From Streptomyces sp. SDr-06 (lineage in GTDB: Bacteria; Actinomycetota; Actinomycetes; Streptomycetales; Streptomycetaceae): DNA of 64,000 nt. The position numbers were made by a program, and so were the translations under genes. How positions within the stretch are numbered: position 1 is the stretch's first letter; the number at the start of each line of letters is the position of its first letter. The notes below the pieces were generated by a model, which saw only the letters and a program-made list of their open reading frames with translations, was not told the DNA's origin and ran no database searches. The stretch covers positions 124,001-188,000 of the forward strand of contig NZ_QOLA01000011.1 of NCBI RefSeq assembly GCF_003324565.1, written 5' to 3'. Positions 43,659 through 52,483 of the stretch are shown piece by piece.

Positions 43659-45430
43659 AGCGGCGGCTCCAATCGGGCGATCGCGCGCAGCGTCCTCGGG
43701 GCGAACCGGGACAGGAGGTGGGCGCCGCGCGCCTCGGGTGTCACCGGCACCACGGCCTGGTTCTTCACCACGGCGCGCAGGATGGCCGAAGCGACCTTCT
43801 CCGGCGGGAAGTTGCGCAGCCCGTACAGACGCGAGGTCTTCTTCTGGAGGCGCTTCTCCTCCTGGGCGTCCGCCCCGGCGAAGTGCGTGGTCGAGGTGAT
43901 GTTGGTGTTGACGAGGCCGGGGCAGATCGCCGAGACGCCGATGCCCCGACCTGCCAGCTCGGCGCGCAGGCACTCGCTGAGCATCAGCACCGCGGCCTTC
44001 GACGTGCTGTAGGCGGGCAGCGCCCGGGAGGGCTGGTAGGCGGCGGCGGACGCGGTGTTGACGATGTGGCCGCCCTGGCCGCGCTCGGCCATCTGCCGGC
44101 CGAAGATGCGGCAGCCATGGATGACGCCCCACAGATTGACGTCGAGGACCTTCTTCCAGTCCTCGGCCGTGGTGTCGAAGAAGGAGCCCGACAGTCCGAT
44201 CCCCGCGTTGTTGACCAGGACGTCGACGACGCCGTACTCGGTGGCGACCTTCTCGGCGAGCTTCTCCATCGCCTGCTCGTCGCTGACGTCGACGGCCTCT
44301 CCCCAGGCCTCGGGCGCGCCGATCAGGCGGGACATCTCCGCGGTCCGGGTCGCTCCCTCCGCGTCCCGGTCCACGGCGACGATCCGCGCCCCCGCCTCGG
44401 CGAACGCGAAGGCGGTGGCCCGGCCGATGCCGCTCGCCGCACCCGTCACCAGGACGAGCTGGCCGCCGAACCGGTCGGCGTACGGGCCGGTGGCGACGGT
44501 GTCCCGCGCGGGCGTGCCGTCCTCGTTGGTGCGGACGAACTCGCTGATCCAGGCCGCCAGTTGATCGGGCCGGGTACGCGGGACCCAGTGCTTGGCCGGA
44601 AGGGTCCGGCGGATCAGCTGCGGAGCCCACTGCTCCAGTTCGGCATACAGCTGGGGCGAGAGGAACGCGTCGTCGAGCGGCGTGATCAGCTGGACGGGCA
44701 CATGGGCGAAGGCGTCCGGGCGCGGGCGGCGCAGGCGGGCGCGGACGTTGTCCCGGTAGAGCCAGGCGCCGTGCGCCGCGTCCTGCGGAAGGGAGCCCGT
44801 GGGATAGCCGTCGGCCGGCACCTTCTCCAGGCGCTGGAGCATGCTGGGCCACCGCTTGCCGAGCGGCCCGCGCCAGGCCAGCTCGGGCAGGACCGGGGTG
44901 TGCAGCATGTACACGTACCAGGACTTGGCGCCCTGGCCGATGAGCTGGGCGGCCCTGCGCGGCGTCGGGCGGCTCATCCGGTTCTTGATCCAGTGCCCGA
45001 AGTGGTCGAGGGAAGGGCCCGACATGGAGGTGAAGGAGGCTATCCGGCCCTGGGTGCGCTGGACGGTCGCGAACTCCCAGCCCTGGACCGAACCCCAGTC
45101 GTGGCCGACCAGGTGCACCGGCCGGTCCGGACTGACCGCGTCCGCCACGGCGAGGAAGTCGTCCGTCAGCTTCTCCAGCGTGAACCCGCCGCGCAGCGGG
45201 GCCGGTGCCGTGGAGCGGCCGTGCCCGCGGACGTCGTAGAGCACCACGTGGAACCGTTCGGCCAGCCGCTTGGCGACCTCGGACCACACCTCCTTGCTGT
45301 CCGGGTAGCCGTGCACCAGGAGCACGGTGGGCTGGGACGCGTCGCCCAGTTCGGCGACGCACAGCTCCACGCCGCCGGTCCGCACCCAGCGCTCGCGGGC
45401 TCCTTCGATGGTCACGCTCTCCACGCTCAC
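43655..45430 (-). CDS. EphD-like alpha/beta hydrolase-SDR fusion
   Basis: A 591-residue fusion. The N-terminal alpha/beta hydrolase (about 1-300) has VLLVHGYPD and the nucleophile elbow VGHDWGS, with Asp as in epoxide hydrolases. The C-terminal short-chain dehydrogenase (about 312-591) has VTGAASGIGRA, VDVLVNNAGIG, Ser near NTASAAAY and catalytic YSTSKAA. Length and order match mycobacterial EphD (592 residues), which acts in mycolate metabolism. Streptomycetes lack mycolates, so the substrate here must differ. GTG 45430 overlaps the M24 gene's stop by 4 bp. Confidence 0.9.
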   Translation of the reverse strand: MSVESVTIEGARERWVRTGGVELCVAELGDASQPTVLLVHGYPDSKEVWSEVAKRLAERFHVVLYDVRGHGRSTAPAPLRGGFTLEKLTDDFLAVADAVSPDRPVHLVGHDWGSVQGWEFATVQRTQGRIASFTSMSGPSLDHFGHWIKNRMSRPTPRRAAQLIGQGAKSWYVYMLHTPVLPELAWRGPLGKRWPSMLQRLEKVPADGYPTGSLPQDAAHGAWLYRDNVRARLRRPRPDAFAHVPVQLITPLDDAFLSPQLYAELEQWAPQLIRRTLPAKHWVPRTRPDQLAAWISEFVRTNEDGTPARDTVATGPYADRFGGQLVLVTGAASGIGRATAFAFAEAGARIVAVDRDAEGATRTAEMSRLIGAPEAWGEAVDVSDEQAMEKLAEKVATEYGVVDVLVNNAGIGLSGSFFDTTAEDWKKVLDVNLWGVIHGCRIFGRQMAERGQGGHIVNTASAAAYQPSRALPAYSTSKAAVLMLSECLRAELAGRGIGVSAICPGLVNTNITSTTHFAGADAQEEKRLQKKTSRLYGLRNFPPEKVASAILRAVVKNQAVVPVTPEARGAHLLSRFAPRTLRAIARLEPPL

Positions 45431-46275
45431 GCCGCCTTCTCCTCGGCCCAGCGCCGCACATGCGGCAGATCGTCGTCCAGCCAGAACGCGCTCTGTTCGG
45501 GGTCCCGGGAGTCGGTGACGACCAGGATCTCCTCGAACTTCGCGCCCGTACCCCGGAAGCCGAGGTGCGGCTCGACCGCCCACAGCCCCGGCCGGGGCGG
45601 GTGGTCGGAGAACCGGTACGGCGACCAGAGCGGCGACCAGCCGTCCCGGTGGCCGTGCACCGCGTCGCTCGCCAGGCCCTTCAGCGCCTGGGTGCCGAAC
45701 CCGAACACATTCGGCGACCAACGGCGCTCCTTCACCTGGTCGATCTTGTGGGCGATGACGCCGAACGGATAGGCGCGATGCCGGTTGGCGTATCCCTGGC
45801 GGACCATGAGCCGGTCCACGTCCTCGTAGATCTCGCGCAGCGGCCGTTTCTCCCGCACCTCGCGCAGGATGAGCGCGCGGTGCGCCTCCAGGTCGGCGAG
45901 CAGCCGGTCGTGCACCGGGTTGAGCCCCAGGCAGCCCGAGTAGCCGATGTCCGCGGTGAAGCCCTGGTAAACCGGGGCCATGTCGAGGATGAACGGCATC
46001 CCCGCCTCAAGGCGCCGGTTGGTGGGGAAGAACTGGAGCGGGATGCGGAAGTTCACGAACGCCGTGCGGTCGCCGAACCAGGCGAAGGGCAGATGGAACC
46101 AGTCCCGCACGCCGCGCTCGCGCAGCCACTCCCGCTGCATGCGCGCGGCCTCGCGCTCGGTCACTCCCGGCTTGAGCTGGGCCGCGACGGCCTCGGCGCA
46201 CGCGTACGCGAGGCTCTGTACTTCCCTGAACCCGCGCAGCCGTGCGTCGGGTTCAGCCTGCAGTGCCGATGGCAT
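45427..46275 (-). CDS. M24 family aminopeptidase-like protein
   Basis: A 282-residue pita-bread fold protein of the M24 family. FILDMAPVYQGFTADIGYSG holds the two metal-ligand Asp residues, and GLWAVEPHLGF and GAKFEEILVVT hold the later His/Glu region. The lack of an N-terminal creatinase domain and the changed surroundings leave it open whether it is a peptidase or hydrolyses another substrate. It heads a four-gene coupled operon. ATG 46275 has GGGGTGG about 5 nt upstream. Confidence 0.85.
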   Translation of the reverse strand: MPSALQAEPDARLRGFREVQSLAYACAEAVAAQLKPGVTEREAARMQREWLRERGVRDWFHLPFAWFGDRTAFVNFRIPLQFFPTNRRLEAGMPFILDMAPVYQGFTADIGYSGCLGLNPVHDRLLADLEAHRALILREVREKRPLREIYEDVDRLMVRQGYANRHRAYPFGVIAHKIDQVKERRWSPNVFGFGTQALKGLASDAVHGHRDGWSPLWSPYRFSDHPPRPGLWAVEPHLGFRGTGAKFEEILVVTDSRDPEQSAFWLDDDLPHVRRWAEEKAA

Positions 46276-46294
46276 CCGTCCACCCCTGTCGCCC

Positions 46295-46330
46295 TACGCG
46301 TGCGTAACTTGACACTGATGAATGTGACAA
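46295..46330. promoter_or_regulatory. inverted repeats at the operon promoter, candidate MerR site
   Basis: TTGACAC (46309-46315) and GTGACAA (46324-46330) form an imperfect inverted repeat with an 8-bp spacer. TACGCGTGCGTA (46295-46306) is a second palindrome beside it. They lie 20-55 bp upstream of the M24 gene start. Given a MerR gene at the operon's end, this is the most likely binding region; the assignment is inference. Confidence 0.4.
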
Positions 46331-46365
46331 TGCCCGGCGGCTGCGTCAAGGGTGCTGCACCAGGC

Positions 46366-46392
46366 TGTGGACAACGGGCCGGTTGTGGACAA
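46366..46392 (-). other. two tandem DnaA boxes
   Basis: TGTGGACAA occurs at 46366-46374 and 46384-46392 (both reverse of TTGTCCACA), 18 bp apart, in the 250-bp divergent gap between the M24 operon and the ABC operon. Confidence 0.75.
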
Positions 46393-46525
46393 CTCCGTGC
46401 CCCGGGAAGGTGAGCCCATCAGCCTCTCGTACGGGTCCCCTACGGGTTCGTACCTCTGGAGTCGGACATGGATCCAACCTCCTGGGCTGACGATTCGTGT
46501 GGCCTGCGCCACTACCGTCGATGAC

Positions 46526-47551
46526 GTGACTGTGATCGCGACCGAAAGCCTGAGCAAGCGGTTCCCCCGGGTGACCGCGCTTGACCGGCTCTCGTTGGAC
46601 ATCGGCCCCGGTGTGACCGGGCTGGTGGGCGCCAACGGAGCCGGCAAGTCCACGTTGATCAAGATCCTTCTTGGTCTCTCGCCCGCCACGGAGGGCACCG
46701 CCGCCGTGCTCGGCCTGGACGTTGCCACCAGTGGCAGCGCCATCCGCGAGCGGGTGGGCTACATGCCGGAGCACGACTGCCTGCCACCCGACGTCTCGGC
46801 CACCGAGTTCGTCGTGCACATGGCGCGGATGTCGGGCCTCCCGGCCACCGCGGCCCGTGAGCGGACCGCCGACACGCTGCGCCACGTGGGGCTCTACGAG
46901 GAGCGCTACCGGCCCATCGGCGGCTACTCGACCGGTATGAAGCAGCGGGTCAAGCTCGCCCAGGCGCTCGTCCACGACCCGCAGCTGGTCCTCCTCGACG
47001 AGCCGACCAACGGCCTCGACCCGGTCGGCCGCGACGAGATGCTCGGCCTGATCCGCCGCATCCACACAGACTTCGGCATCTCGGTCCTGGTCACCTCGCA
47101 CCTCCTGGGCGAGCTGGAGCGCACCTGCGACCACGTGGTGGTCGTCGACGGCGGCAAGCTGCTGCGCTCCAGCTCCACCAGCGACTTCACCCAGACCACC
47201 ACCACCCTCGCGGTCGAGGTCACCGACTCCGACACCCACCCCGACGGCACCGAGGCGGTGCGCAAGGCGCTCACCGCTGCCGGGATCACCCTGCAGGCGG
47301 GGGTGGAGGACGGGCTGCCGGGCGCCGGTCACATCCTGCTCGTCGAGGCCACCGGCGAGGAGACCTACGACACCGTCCGCGACACCGTCGCAGACCTCGG
47401 CCTCGGCCTCGTCCGGATGGAACAGCGCCGTCACCACATCGCCGAGGTGTTCCAGACCCCGGCGCGGGAGCCGGTCTCCGAACGCGCCGCCGCGTGGGCA
47501 GCCACCGCGGCCGGCGCCGAGCAGAAGGGAGCCGGTCGCGATGGCAACTGA
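46526..47551 (+). CDS. ABC transporter ATP-binding protein
   Basis: A 341-residue ABC ATPase. Walker A GANGAGKST (about 39), signature YSTGMKQRVKLAQALV, Walker B LVLLDEPTNGLDP and switch His in LVTSHLL are all present. A C-terminal extension (about 220-341) resembles that of ABC-2 type exporters. TACCGT (46513-46518) lies 7 nt before GTG 46526 without a ribosome-binding site, so the message may be leaderless. It overlaps the next permease gene by 11 bp. The substrate is unknown. Confidence 0.9.
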   Translation: MTVIATESLSKRFPRVTALDRLSLDIGPGVTGLVGANGAGKSTLIKILLGLSPATEGTAAVLGLDVATSGSAIRERVGYMPEHDCLPPDVSATEFVVHMARMSGLPATAARERTADTLRHVGLYEERYRPIGGYSTGMKQRVKLAQALVHDPQLVLLDEPTNGLDPVGRDEMLGLIRRIHTDFGISVLVTSHLLGELERTCDHVVVVDGGKLLRSSSTSDFTQTTTTLAVEVTDSDTHPDGTEAVRKALTAAGITLQAGVEDGLPGAGHILLVEATGEETYDTVRDTVADLGLGLVRMEQRRHHIAEVFQTPAREPVSERAAAWAATAAGAEQKGAGRDGN

Positions 47552-48428
47552 CAGCGTCCAGACCCAGATCCACAACATCGGCTACCGCAACTACGACGGG
47601 CCGCGCCTGGGCCGGGCCTACGCCCGCCGCTCGCTCTTCTCGCAGTCCCTGCGCGGCGCGTACGGCCTGGGCCGCAGCGCCAAGTCCAAGGTCCTGCCGA
47701 TGCTGCTGTTCGCGGTGATGTGCGTGCCCGCGGCCATCATGGTCGCGGTCGCCGTCGCCACCAAGGCCAACGACCTGCCGGTGCAGTACACGCGGTACGC
47801 GATCTTCCTTCAGGCCGTCATCGGGCTTTTCATCGCGGCCCAGGCGCCGCAGACCGTCTCGCGCGACCTGCGGTTCAAGACGGTGCCGCTGTACTTCTCG
47901 CGGCCGATCGAGCGCCTCGACTACGTCCTGGCCAAGTTCGCCGCCATGGCGTCGGCCCTGTTCATCATCACGGGCGCGCCACTGGTGATCCTGTACGTCG
48001 GCGCTCTGCTCGCCAAACTCGACTTCGCGGACCAGACCAAGGGGTTCGCCCAGGGGCTGGTCTCGGTGGCACTGCTCTCGCTCCTCTTCGCGGGCCTCGG
48101 CCTGGTCATCGCGGCCCTGACGCCGCGCCGCGGCTTCGGCGTGGCCGCCATCATCGCCGTACTGACCGTCTCCTACGGGGCCGTCTCCGCGGTCCAGGCC
48201 ATCGCCTTCAACCAGGGCTCCCCCGGAGCGGTCCAGTGGCTCGGCCTCTTCTCGCCCATCACGCTCATCGACGGCGTGCAGACCGCGTTCCTCGGGGCGA
48301 ACACCAACTTCCCCGGCGGCCACGGCCCGGGATCGGGCACCGGAGCGGTCTACCTGCTCGTCGTCCTCGCGCTGATCTACGGCTCGTACGCCGTGCTGAT
48401 GCGCCGCTACCGGAAGGTCGGGCTGTGA
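47541..48428 (+). CDS. ABC-2 type transporter permease
   Basis: A 295-residue membrane protein with six hydrophobic segments (for example VLPMLLFAVMCVPAAIMVAV and ALFIITGAPLVILYVGALL). The soluble N-terminus starts MATDSVQTQIHNIGYRNYDG, typical of streptomycete ABC-2 permeases. It partners the ATPase upstream, overlapping it by 11 bp, and is coupled by a GTGA overlap to the second ATPase. Confidence 0.88.
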   Translation: MATDSVQTQIHNIGYRNYDGPRLGRAYARRSLFSQSLRGAYGLGRSAKSKVLPMLLFAVMCVPAAIMVAVAVATKANDLPVQYTRYAIFLQAVIGLFIAAQAPQTVSRDLRFKTVPLYFSRPIERLDYVLAKFAAMASALFIITGAPLVILYVGALLAKLDFADQTKGFAQGLVSVALLSLLFAGLGLVIAALTPRRGFGVAAIIAVLTVSYGAVSAVQAIAFNQGSPGAVQWLGLFSPITLIDGVQTAFLGANTNFPGGHGPGSGTGAVYLLVVLALIYGSYAVLMRRYRKVGL

Positions 48429-49336
48429 CCACCCTCGACATCGACCACACCTCGCGCTGGTTCGGCAACGTGGTGGCGGTCAACGACGTCACCATGACGA
48501 TCGGCCCCGGCGTGACCGGGCTGCTCGGCCCCAACGGTGCCGGAAAGTCCACGCTCATCAACATGATGGGCGGTTTCCTCGCCCCGTCCACGGGAACGGT
48601 CACGCTCGACGGCGAGCAGATCTGGCGCAACGAGTCCGTCTACCGGAAGATCGGCATCGTCCCCGAGCGGGAGGCCATGTACGACTTCCTGACGGGCCGC
48701 GAATTCGTCGTCGCCAACGCCGAGTTGCACGGCCTCGGCGCGAAGGAGGCCCAACAGGCGCTGGCCACCGTCGAGATGGAGTACGCGCAGGACCGCAAGA
48801 TCCAGACGTACAGCAAGGGCATGCGCCAGCGCGTGAAGATGGCCTCCGCCCTCGTCCACAACCCGTCGGTGCTGCTGCTGGACGAGCCGTTCAACGGCAT
48901 GGACCCGCGCCAGCGCATGCAACTCATGGAGCTGCTGCGTCGGATGGGGGCCGAGGGGCGCACGGTCCTGTTCTCCTCCCACATCCTCGAAGAGGTCGAG
49001 CAGCTCGCCTCGCACATCGAGGTCATCGTCGCGGGACGGCACGCGGCCAGCGGCGACTTCCGCAAGATCCGCCGCCTCATGACGGACCGGCCGCACCGCT
49101 ATCTGATCCGCTCCAGCGACGACCGCGCACTGGCCGCGGCGCTGATCGCCGACCCGTCGACCGCCGGGATCGAGGTGGACCTCAAGGAGGGCGCGCTGCG
49201 CATCCAAGCCGTCGACTTCGGCCGGTTCACCACGCTGCTTCCGCAGGTCGCCAAGGCCCACGGCATCCGGCTGCTCACGGTCTCGCCGTCCGACGAGTCC
49301 CTCGAATCCGTCTTCTCCTACCTCGTAGCGGCCTGA
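48425..49336 (+). CDS. ABC transporter ATP-binding protein
   Basis: A 303-residue ABC ATPase. Walker A is GPNGAGKST (about 38), the signature region YSKGMRQRVKMASALV, Walker B VLLLDEPFNGMDP, and the switch His is in FSSHILEE. It carries a C-terminal domain like the first ATPase. GTG 48425 overlaps the upstream stop by 4 bp. It is the second ATPase of a two-ATPase, two-permease operon. Confidence 0.9.
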   Translation: MTTLDIDHTSRWFGNVVAVNDVTMTIGPGVTGLLGPNGAGKSTLINMMGGFLAPSTGTVTLDGEQIWRNESVYRKIGIVPEREAMYDFLTGREFVVANAELHGLGAKEAQQALATVEMEYAQDRKIQTYSKGMRQRVKMASALVHNPSVLLLDEPFNGMDPRQRMQLMELLRRMGAEGRTVLFSSHILEEVEQLASHIEVIVAGRHAASGDFRKIRRLMTDRPHRYLIRSSDDRALAAALIADPSTAGIEVDLKEGALRIQAVDFGRFTTLLPQVAKAHGIRLLTVSPSDESLESVFSYLVAA

Positions 49337-49366
49337 GCGCCTCCAGAAAGGAGCGGTGACGTTCCC

Positions 49367-50086
49367 ATGTACAACCCGACCGTCGCCCGGCTCACCTACC
49401 GGGCCCTGCTCGGCCGCCGCCGGGCCGCCATCCTCTTCGTCCTGCCCGCCCTGCTGATCGTGATCTCGGCGGCCGTACGGTCCTTCAGCGGCGCCGACGA
49501 CCAGGTCACCGCCGATCTCCTGGGCAGCTTCGCGCTGGCCACGATGGTGCCGCTGATCGGTGTCATCGCGGGCACCGGAGCGATCGGCCCGGAGATCGAC
49601 GACGGTTCCATCGTCTATCTGCTGGCCAAGCCGGTGAAGCGCTCCACGATCATCGTCACCAAGCTGATCGTCGCGATCGCCGTCACGATGGCGTTCTCCG
49701 CGATCCCGACGCTGATCGCCGGATTCATCCTGAACGGCAACGGCCAGCAGATCGCGATCGCCTACACCGTGGCGGCGCTGGTCGCCTCCATCGCGTACGC
49801 CGCGGTGTTCCTGCTGCTCGGCACCGTCACCCGGCACGCCGTGGTCTTCGGCCTGGTGTACGCGCTGGTGTGGGAGTCGCTGTTCGGCAACCTGGTGCCC
49901 GGCGCGCGCACCCTGAGCGTGCAGCAGTGGTCGCTCGCCCTCGCCCAGAAGATCGGCGAGAACGGCGTGATCTCCTCCGACGTGGGCCTGCCGCTCGCGG
50001 TGACCCTGCTGGTGGGCGTGACCGCCGTGGCCACCTGGTACGCGGGCCAGAAGCTGCGCACCCTGAAGCTGGCCGGGGAGGAGTGA
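49367..50086 (+). CDS. ABC-2 type transporter permease
   Basis: A 239-residue membrane protein with six hydrophobic segments and the ABC-2 motif region GPEIDDGSIVYLLAKPVKRS (about residues 67-86). It starts with MYNPTVARLTYRALLGRRRA, and AAAGGAGCGGTG lies 12 nt before. It closes the operon, which ends in a strong hairpin. Confidence 0.88.
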   Translation: MYNPTVARLTYRALLGRRRAAILFVLPALLIVISAAVRSFSGADDQVTADLLGSFALATMVPLIGVIAGTGAIGPEIDDGSIVYLLAKPVKRSTIIVTKLIVAIAVTMAFSAIPTLIAGFILNGNGQQIAIAYTVAALVASIAYAAVFLLLGTVTRHAVVFGLVYALVWESLFGNLVPGARTLSVQQWSLALAQKIGENGVISSDVGLPLAVTLLVGVTAVATWYAGQKLRTLKLAGEE

Positions 50087-50108
50087 CGGGGGTTTCCCGG
50101 ACAGGGAC

Positions 50109-50142
50109 GGGGCCCGGCGCCACTCCGTGGCCGCCGGGCCCC
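50109..50142 (+). terminator. terminator of the ABC operon
   Basis: GGGGCCCGGCG (50109-50119) pairs perfectly with CGCCGGGCCCC (50132-50142). An inner CCAC/GTGG stem (50120-50123 with 50127-50130) follows. It lies between convergent genes. Confidence 0.8.
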
Positions 50143-50225
50143 GCCGCTTTGACCACGGCGTCGAGCCGGCGGCCGTCGCCGCCGAGACGGGGGCGTTGTG
50201 TTGCCGGTCCGCTGTGCGGCCCCGG

Positions 50226-51497
50226 CTAGACCGTCCGGTCCCGGGCCGCGAAGAGGCCCACCGTCAGGGCCGCCGCGCACACACAGAGGACCAGCCCGAT
50301 CGGCACGGTCCAGCCGCCCGTCGCCTGGTGCACCGCGCCCGCCGTGATGGGGCCGACGGCCGCCAGCAGATAGCCGACCGTCTGGGCCATGCCGGACAGC
50401 CGGGCCGCCGTCCGCGCGTCGCCCGAGCGCAGCACGATCAGCGTGAGGGCCAGCCCCACCGCCCCGCCCTGCCCGATGCCCAGGACGCCCGACCACAGCC
50501 AGGCGCCGCTCACCGGGGCGACCATCAGGCCCGCGTAGCCGGCCGCGACCAGCGAGGTGACCAGGACGATCAGCGGGCGCTGGCTACGCATGCGGCCGGC
50601 CAGGAGCGGGACCCCGAAGGCGCCCGCCACCTGGATCAGGTTGTTGAACGCGAAGATCACGCCCGCCGTGGACCGGCTCATCCCGTGGTCCGTGAAGATC
50701 GTCGGCATCCAGGCGATCAGCACGTACGACCAGAGCGACTGCAGTCCCATGAAGAGCGTGACCTGCCAGGCCAGGGCCGAGCGCCACACGCTCCTGCCCG
50801 CGCCGGACAAGGCAGGGGCCGCCACCCGGACCTCGTGGCCCGTACGACCGCGCGCGATCAGCACCTGCGGCAGCCAGGCCACCGCCGCGAGGACCGCGAG
50901 CAGCGACCACACCGCCAGCGAGGCCTCCCAGCTGCCGCCGAACGCCTTCTCCAGCGGGACCGAGGACGCCGCCACGACCGTCGCGCCCGCGATCATCGCG
51001 CCGGTGTAGACCGACGTCATCGACGCCGCCCTGTCCGGGAAGTCACGCTTGATCAGGCCGGGCATCAGCACGTTGAGCAGGGCTATCGCGGTGCCGACGA
51101 GTACGCCTCCGCCGTACAGCGCCACCGCGGAGGGGGCCACCCGCACCAGGATGCCGACGGCCAGGAGCAGCAGCGCGAACAGCAGCACCGGCTCGCTCCC
51201 GAAGCGGCGGGCCAGCCACGGCGCCACCAGGGCGCCGAGCCCCAGGAACAGCACCGGTACGGAGGTCACCAGGCTGCTCGCCGTCGACGACAGGCCGAAC
51301 GACTGGCTGATCTCGCTCACCAGCGGCGACACGCTGGCCAGCGCCGCCCGCATGTTCACCGACGCCAGCACGATCCCGACCAGCAGCACCACCGGATGCG
51401 CCAGCAGCGCCCGCCGCGCGGCGGCGCCCTGTGGCGAGGGCCGTACATCGGCCTCGGCATCGGGCAACAGCAGGCGATCAGCATCCGGGCGTGACAA
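50226..51497 (-). CDS. MFS transporter (CynX/NimT type)
   Basis: A 423-residue 12-segment transporter starting with TTG 51497, which has AAAGGTG 7 nt upstream. The segment VLASVNMRAALASVSPLV and GFNNL-like loop ASWEASLAVWSLLAVL resemble the cyanate/nitroimidazole transporter branch (CynX/NimT). The substrate is unknown. It lies downstream of the GntR regulator on the same strand with a 212-bp gap. Confidence 0.85.
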   Translation of the reverse strand: MSRPDADRLLLPDAEADVRPSPQGAAARRALLAHPVVLLVGIVLASVNMRAALASVSPLVSEISQSFGLSSTASSLVTSVPVLFLGLGALVAPWLARRFGSEPVLLFALLLLAVGILVRVAPSAVALYGGGVLVGTAIALLNVLMPGLIKRDFPDRAASMTSVYTGAMIAGATVVAASSVPLEKAFGGSWEASLAVWSLLAVLAAVAWLPQVLIARGRTGHEVRVAAPALSGAGRSVWRSALAWQVTLFMGLQSLWSYVLIAWMPTIFTDHGMSRSTAGVIFAFNNLIQVAGAFGVPLLAGRMRSQRPLIVLVTSLVAAGYAGLMVAPVSGAWLWSGVLGIGQGGAVGLALTLIVLRSGDARTAARLSGMAQTVGYLLAAVGPITAGAVHQATGGWTVPIGLVLCVCAAALTVGLFAARDRTV

Positions 51498-51583
51498 GAC
51501 AAGGCACCTTTCGTGGACGGCCCTTGGGCCTTGGAGCCCTGGCCGGTGACAGCCGGAGGGCAGCGGCCGGGGGGCGGATTGCA

Positions 51584-51611
51584 GAGGTCGGATCGCTGAG
51601 GTCGGATCGCT
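51584..51611. repeat. 14-bp perfect tandem duplication
   Basis: GAGGTCGGATCGCT occurs twice head to tail (51584-51597 and 51598-51611) in the gap between the MFS and GntR genes. It is followed by several TCAGATTT/TTCAG repeats (51650-51680). It may be a recent slippage duplication. Confidence 0.7.
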
Positions 51612-51709
51612 GAGCTCAGAAGTCGGCGGTCAGTGCTCGGCGTTCAGATTTGGGAGTTCAGCTGTCAGATTTCAGATGGGGGATTGTGTGCGGGGCCCGG
51701 GCCTTGGTG

Positions 51710-52393
51710 TCAGCCGCTCCGGCGGGCCGCCACCGCCCGGACCGCCTCCAGCGGCTTGCGCAGCAGTTCGCGCACGGCGTGCTCCGCGGCCCTGGGGTCG
51801 CCGCTCTCGATCGCGTCGACCAGGGCCTCGTGCGTGTCCAGGTCGATCGCGGGCATCTCCTCGTCGCGCAGCGAGGTGATCAGGCTCTCGTGCACCTGGA
51901 CCGAGAAGAACCGGTAGACCTCGATGAACGCCGGGTTGTGCGTGGCCTGCACGACGCCCAGGTGGAAGGCCATGTCGGCGTCGGCGGCGCGGTCGCCGTG
52001 CTCGCGCAGGGTCTGCAGGGCGCCCCGCAGCGCCACCATGTCGGCGGTGTCCCGGCGTTCGGCGGCGAGCCGGGCGGCCTCGGCCTCCAGAGCGACGCGG
52101 AGTTCGAGCACGTCGAGGGCGTCGGCGGCGCGAATGCCCTGGAGGACGGCGGAGGGATCGGCGGTGGAGCGTACGAAGGTGCCGTTGCCCTGGCGTGATT
52201 CGAGCAGCCCGGCATGGACCAGCACCCGCACGGCCTCGCGGACCGTGTTGCGTCCGACGGCCAGCTGCTCGGCCAGCTCGTGCTCGGTCGGGATGCGGTC
52301 GTCGACCGCCCACTCGCCATTGGTCAGCTGGGCTTTCAGCTGATCGACCACGGTGTCCACCAGGGACTGCCGTCCCGCCGTCCGCAGCGCCAC
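51710..52393 (-). CDS. GntR family (FadR subfamily) regulator
   Basis: A 227-residue regulator. The winged helix has RIPTEHELAEQLAVGRNTVREAV and ends LESRQGNGTFV. The all-helical FCD effector domain follows (about 80-220), with metal-ligand candidates such as AFHLGVV and the later AIDLDTHEALVDAI. GTG 52393 is chosen because GGAG lies 8 nt upstream; GTG 52411 and 52402 are in frame but badly spaced. It probably controls the downstream MFS gene and itself. Confidence 0.88.
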   Translation of the reverse strand: MALRTAGRQSLVDTVVDQLKAQLTNGEWAVDDRIPTEHELAEQLAVGRNTVREAVRVLVHAGLLESRQGNGTFVRSTADPSAVLQGIRAADALDVLELRVALEAEAARLAAERRDTADMVALRGALQTLREHGDRAADADMAFHLGVVQATHNPAFIEVYRFFSVQVHESLITSLRDEEMPAIDLDTHEALVDAIESGDPRAAEHAVRELLRKPLEAVRAVAARRSG

Positions 52394-52422
52394 GCCGCTC
52401 ACTCCATTCACCCGGTTGCCCA

Positions 52423-52434
52423 GTCATCCTACAA
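52423..52434. promoter_or_regulatory. possible GntR operator
   Basis: GTCATCCTACAA (reverse TTGTAGGATGAC) lies in the 90-bp divergent gap upstream of the GntR gene. It resembles FadR-type operators of the form GTNNNACNA. Only one copy is visible, so the call is tentative. Confidence 0.3.
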
Positions 52435-52483
52435 CTGCCGCGCCTTTGCTTCGCTCCACAGGGTTTCGCGACATCATCTAGGG

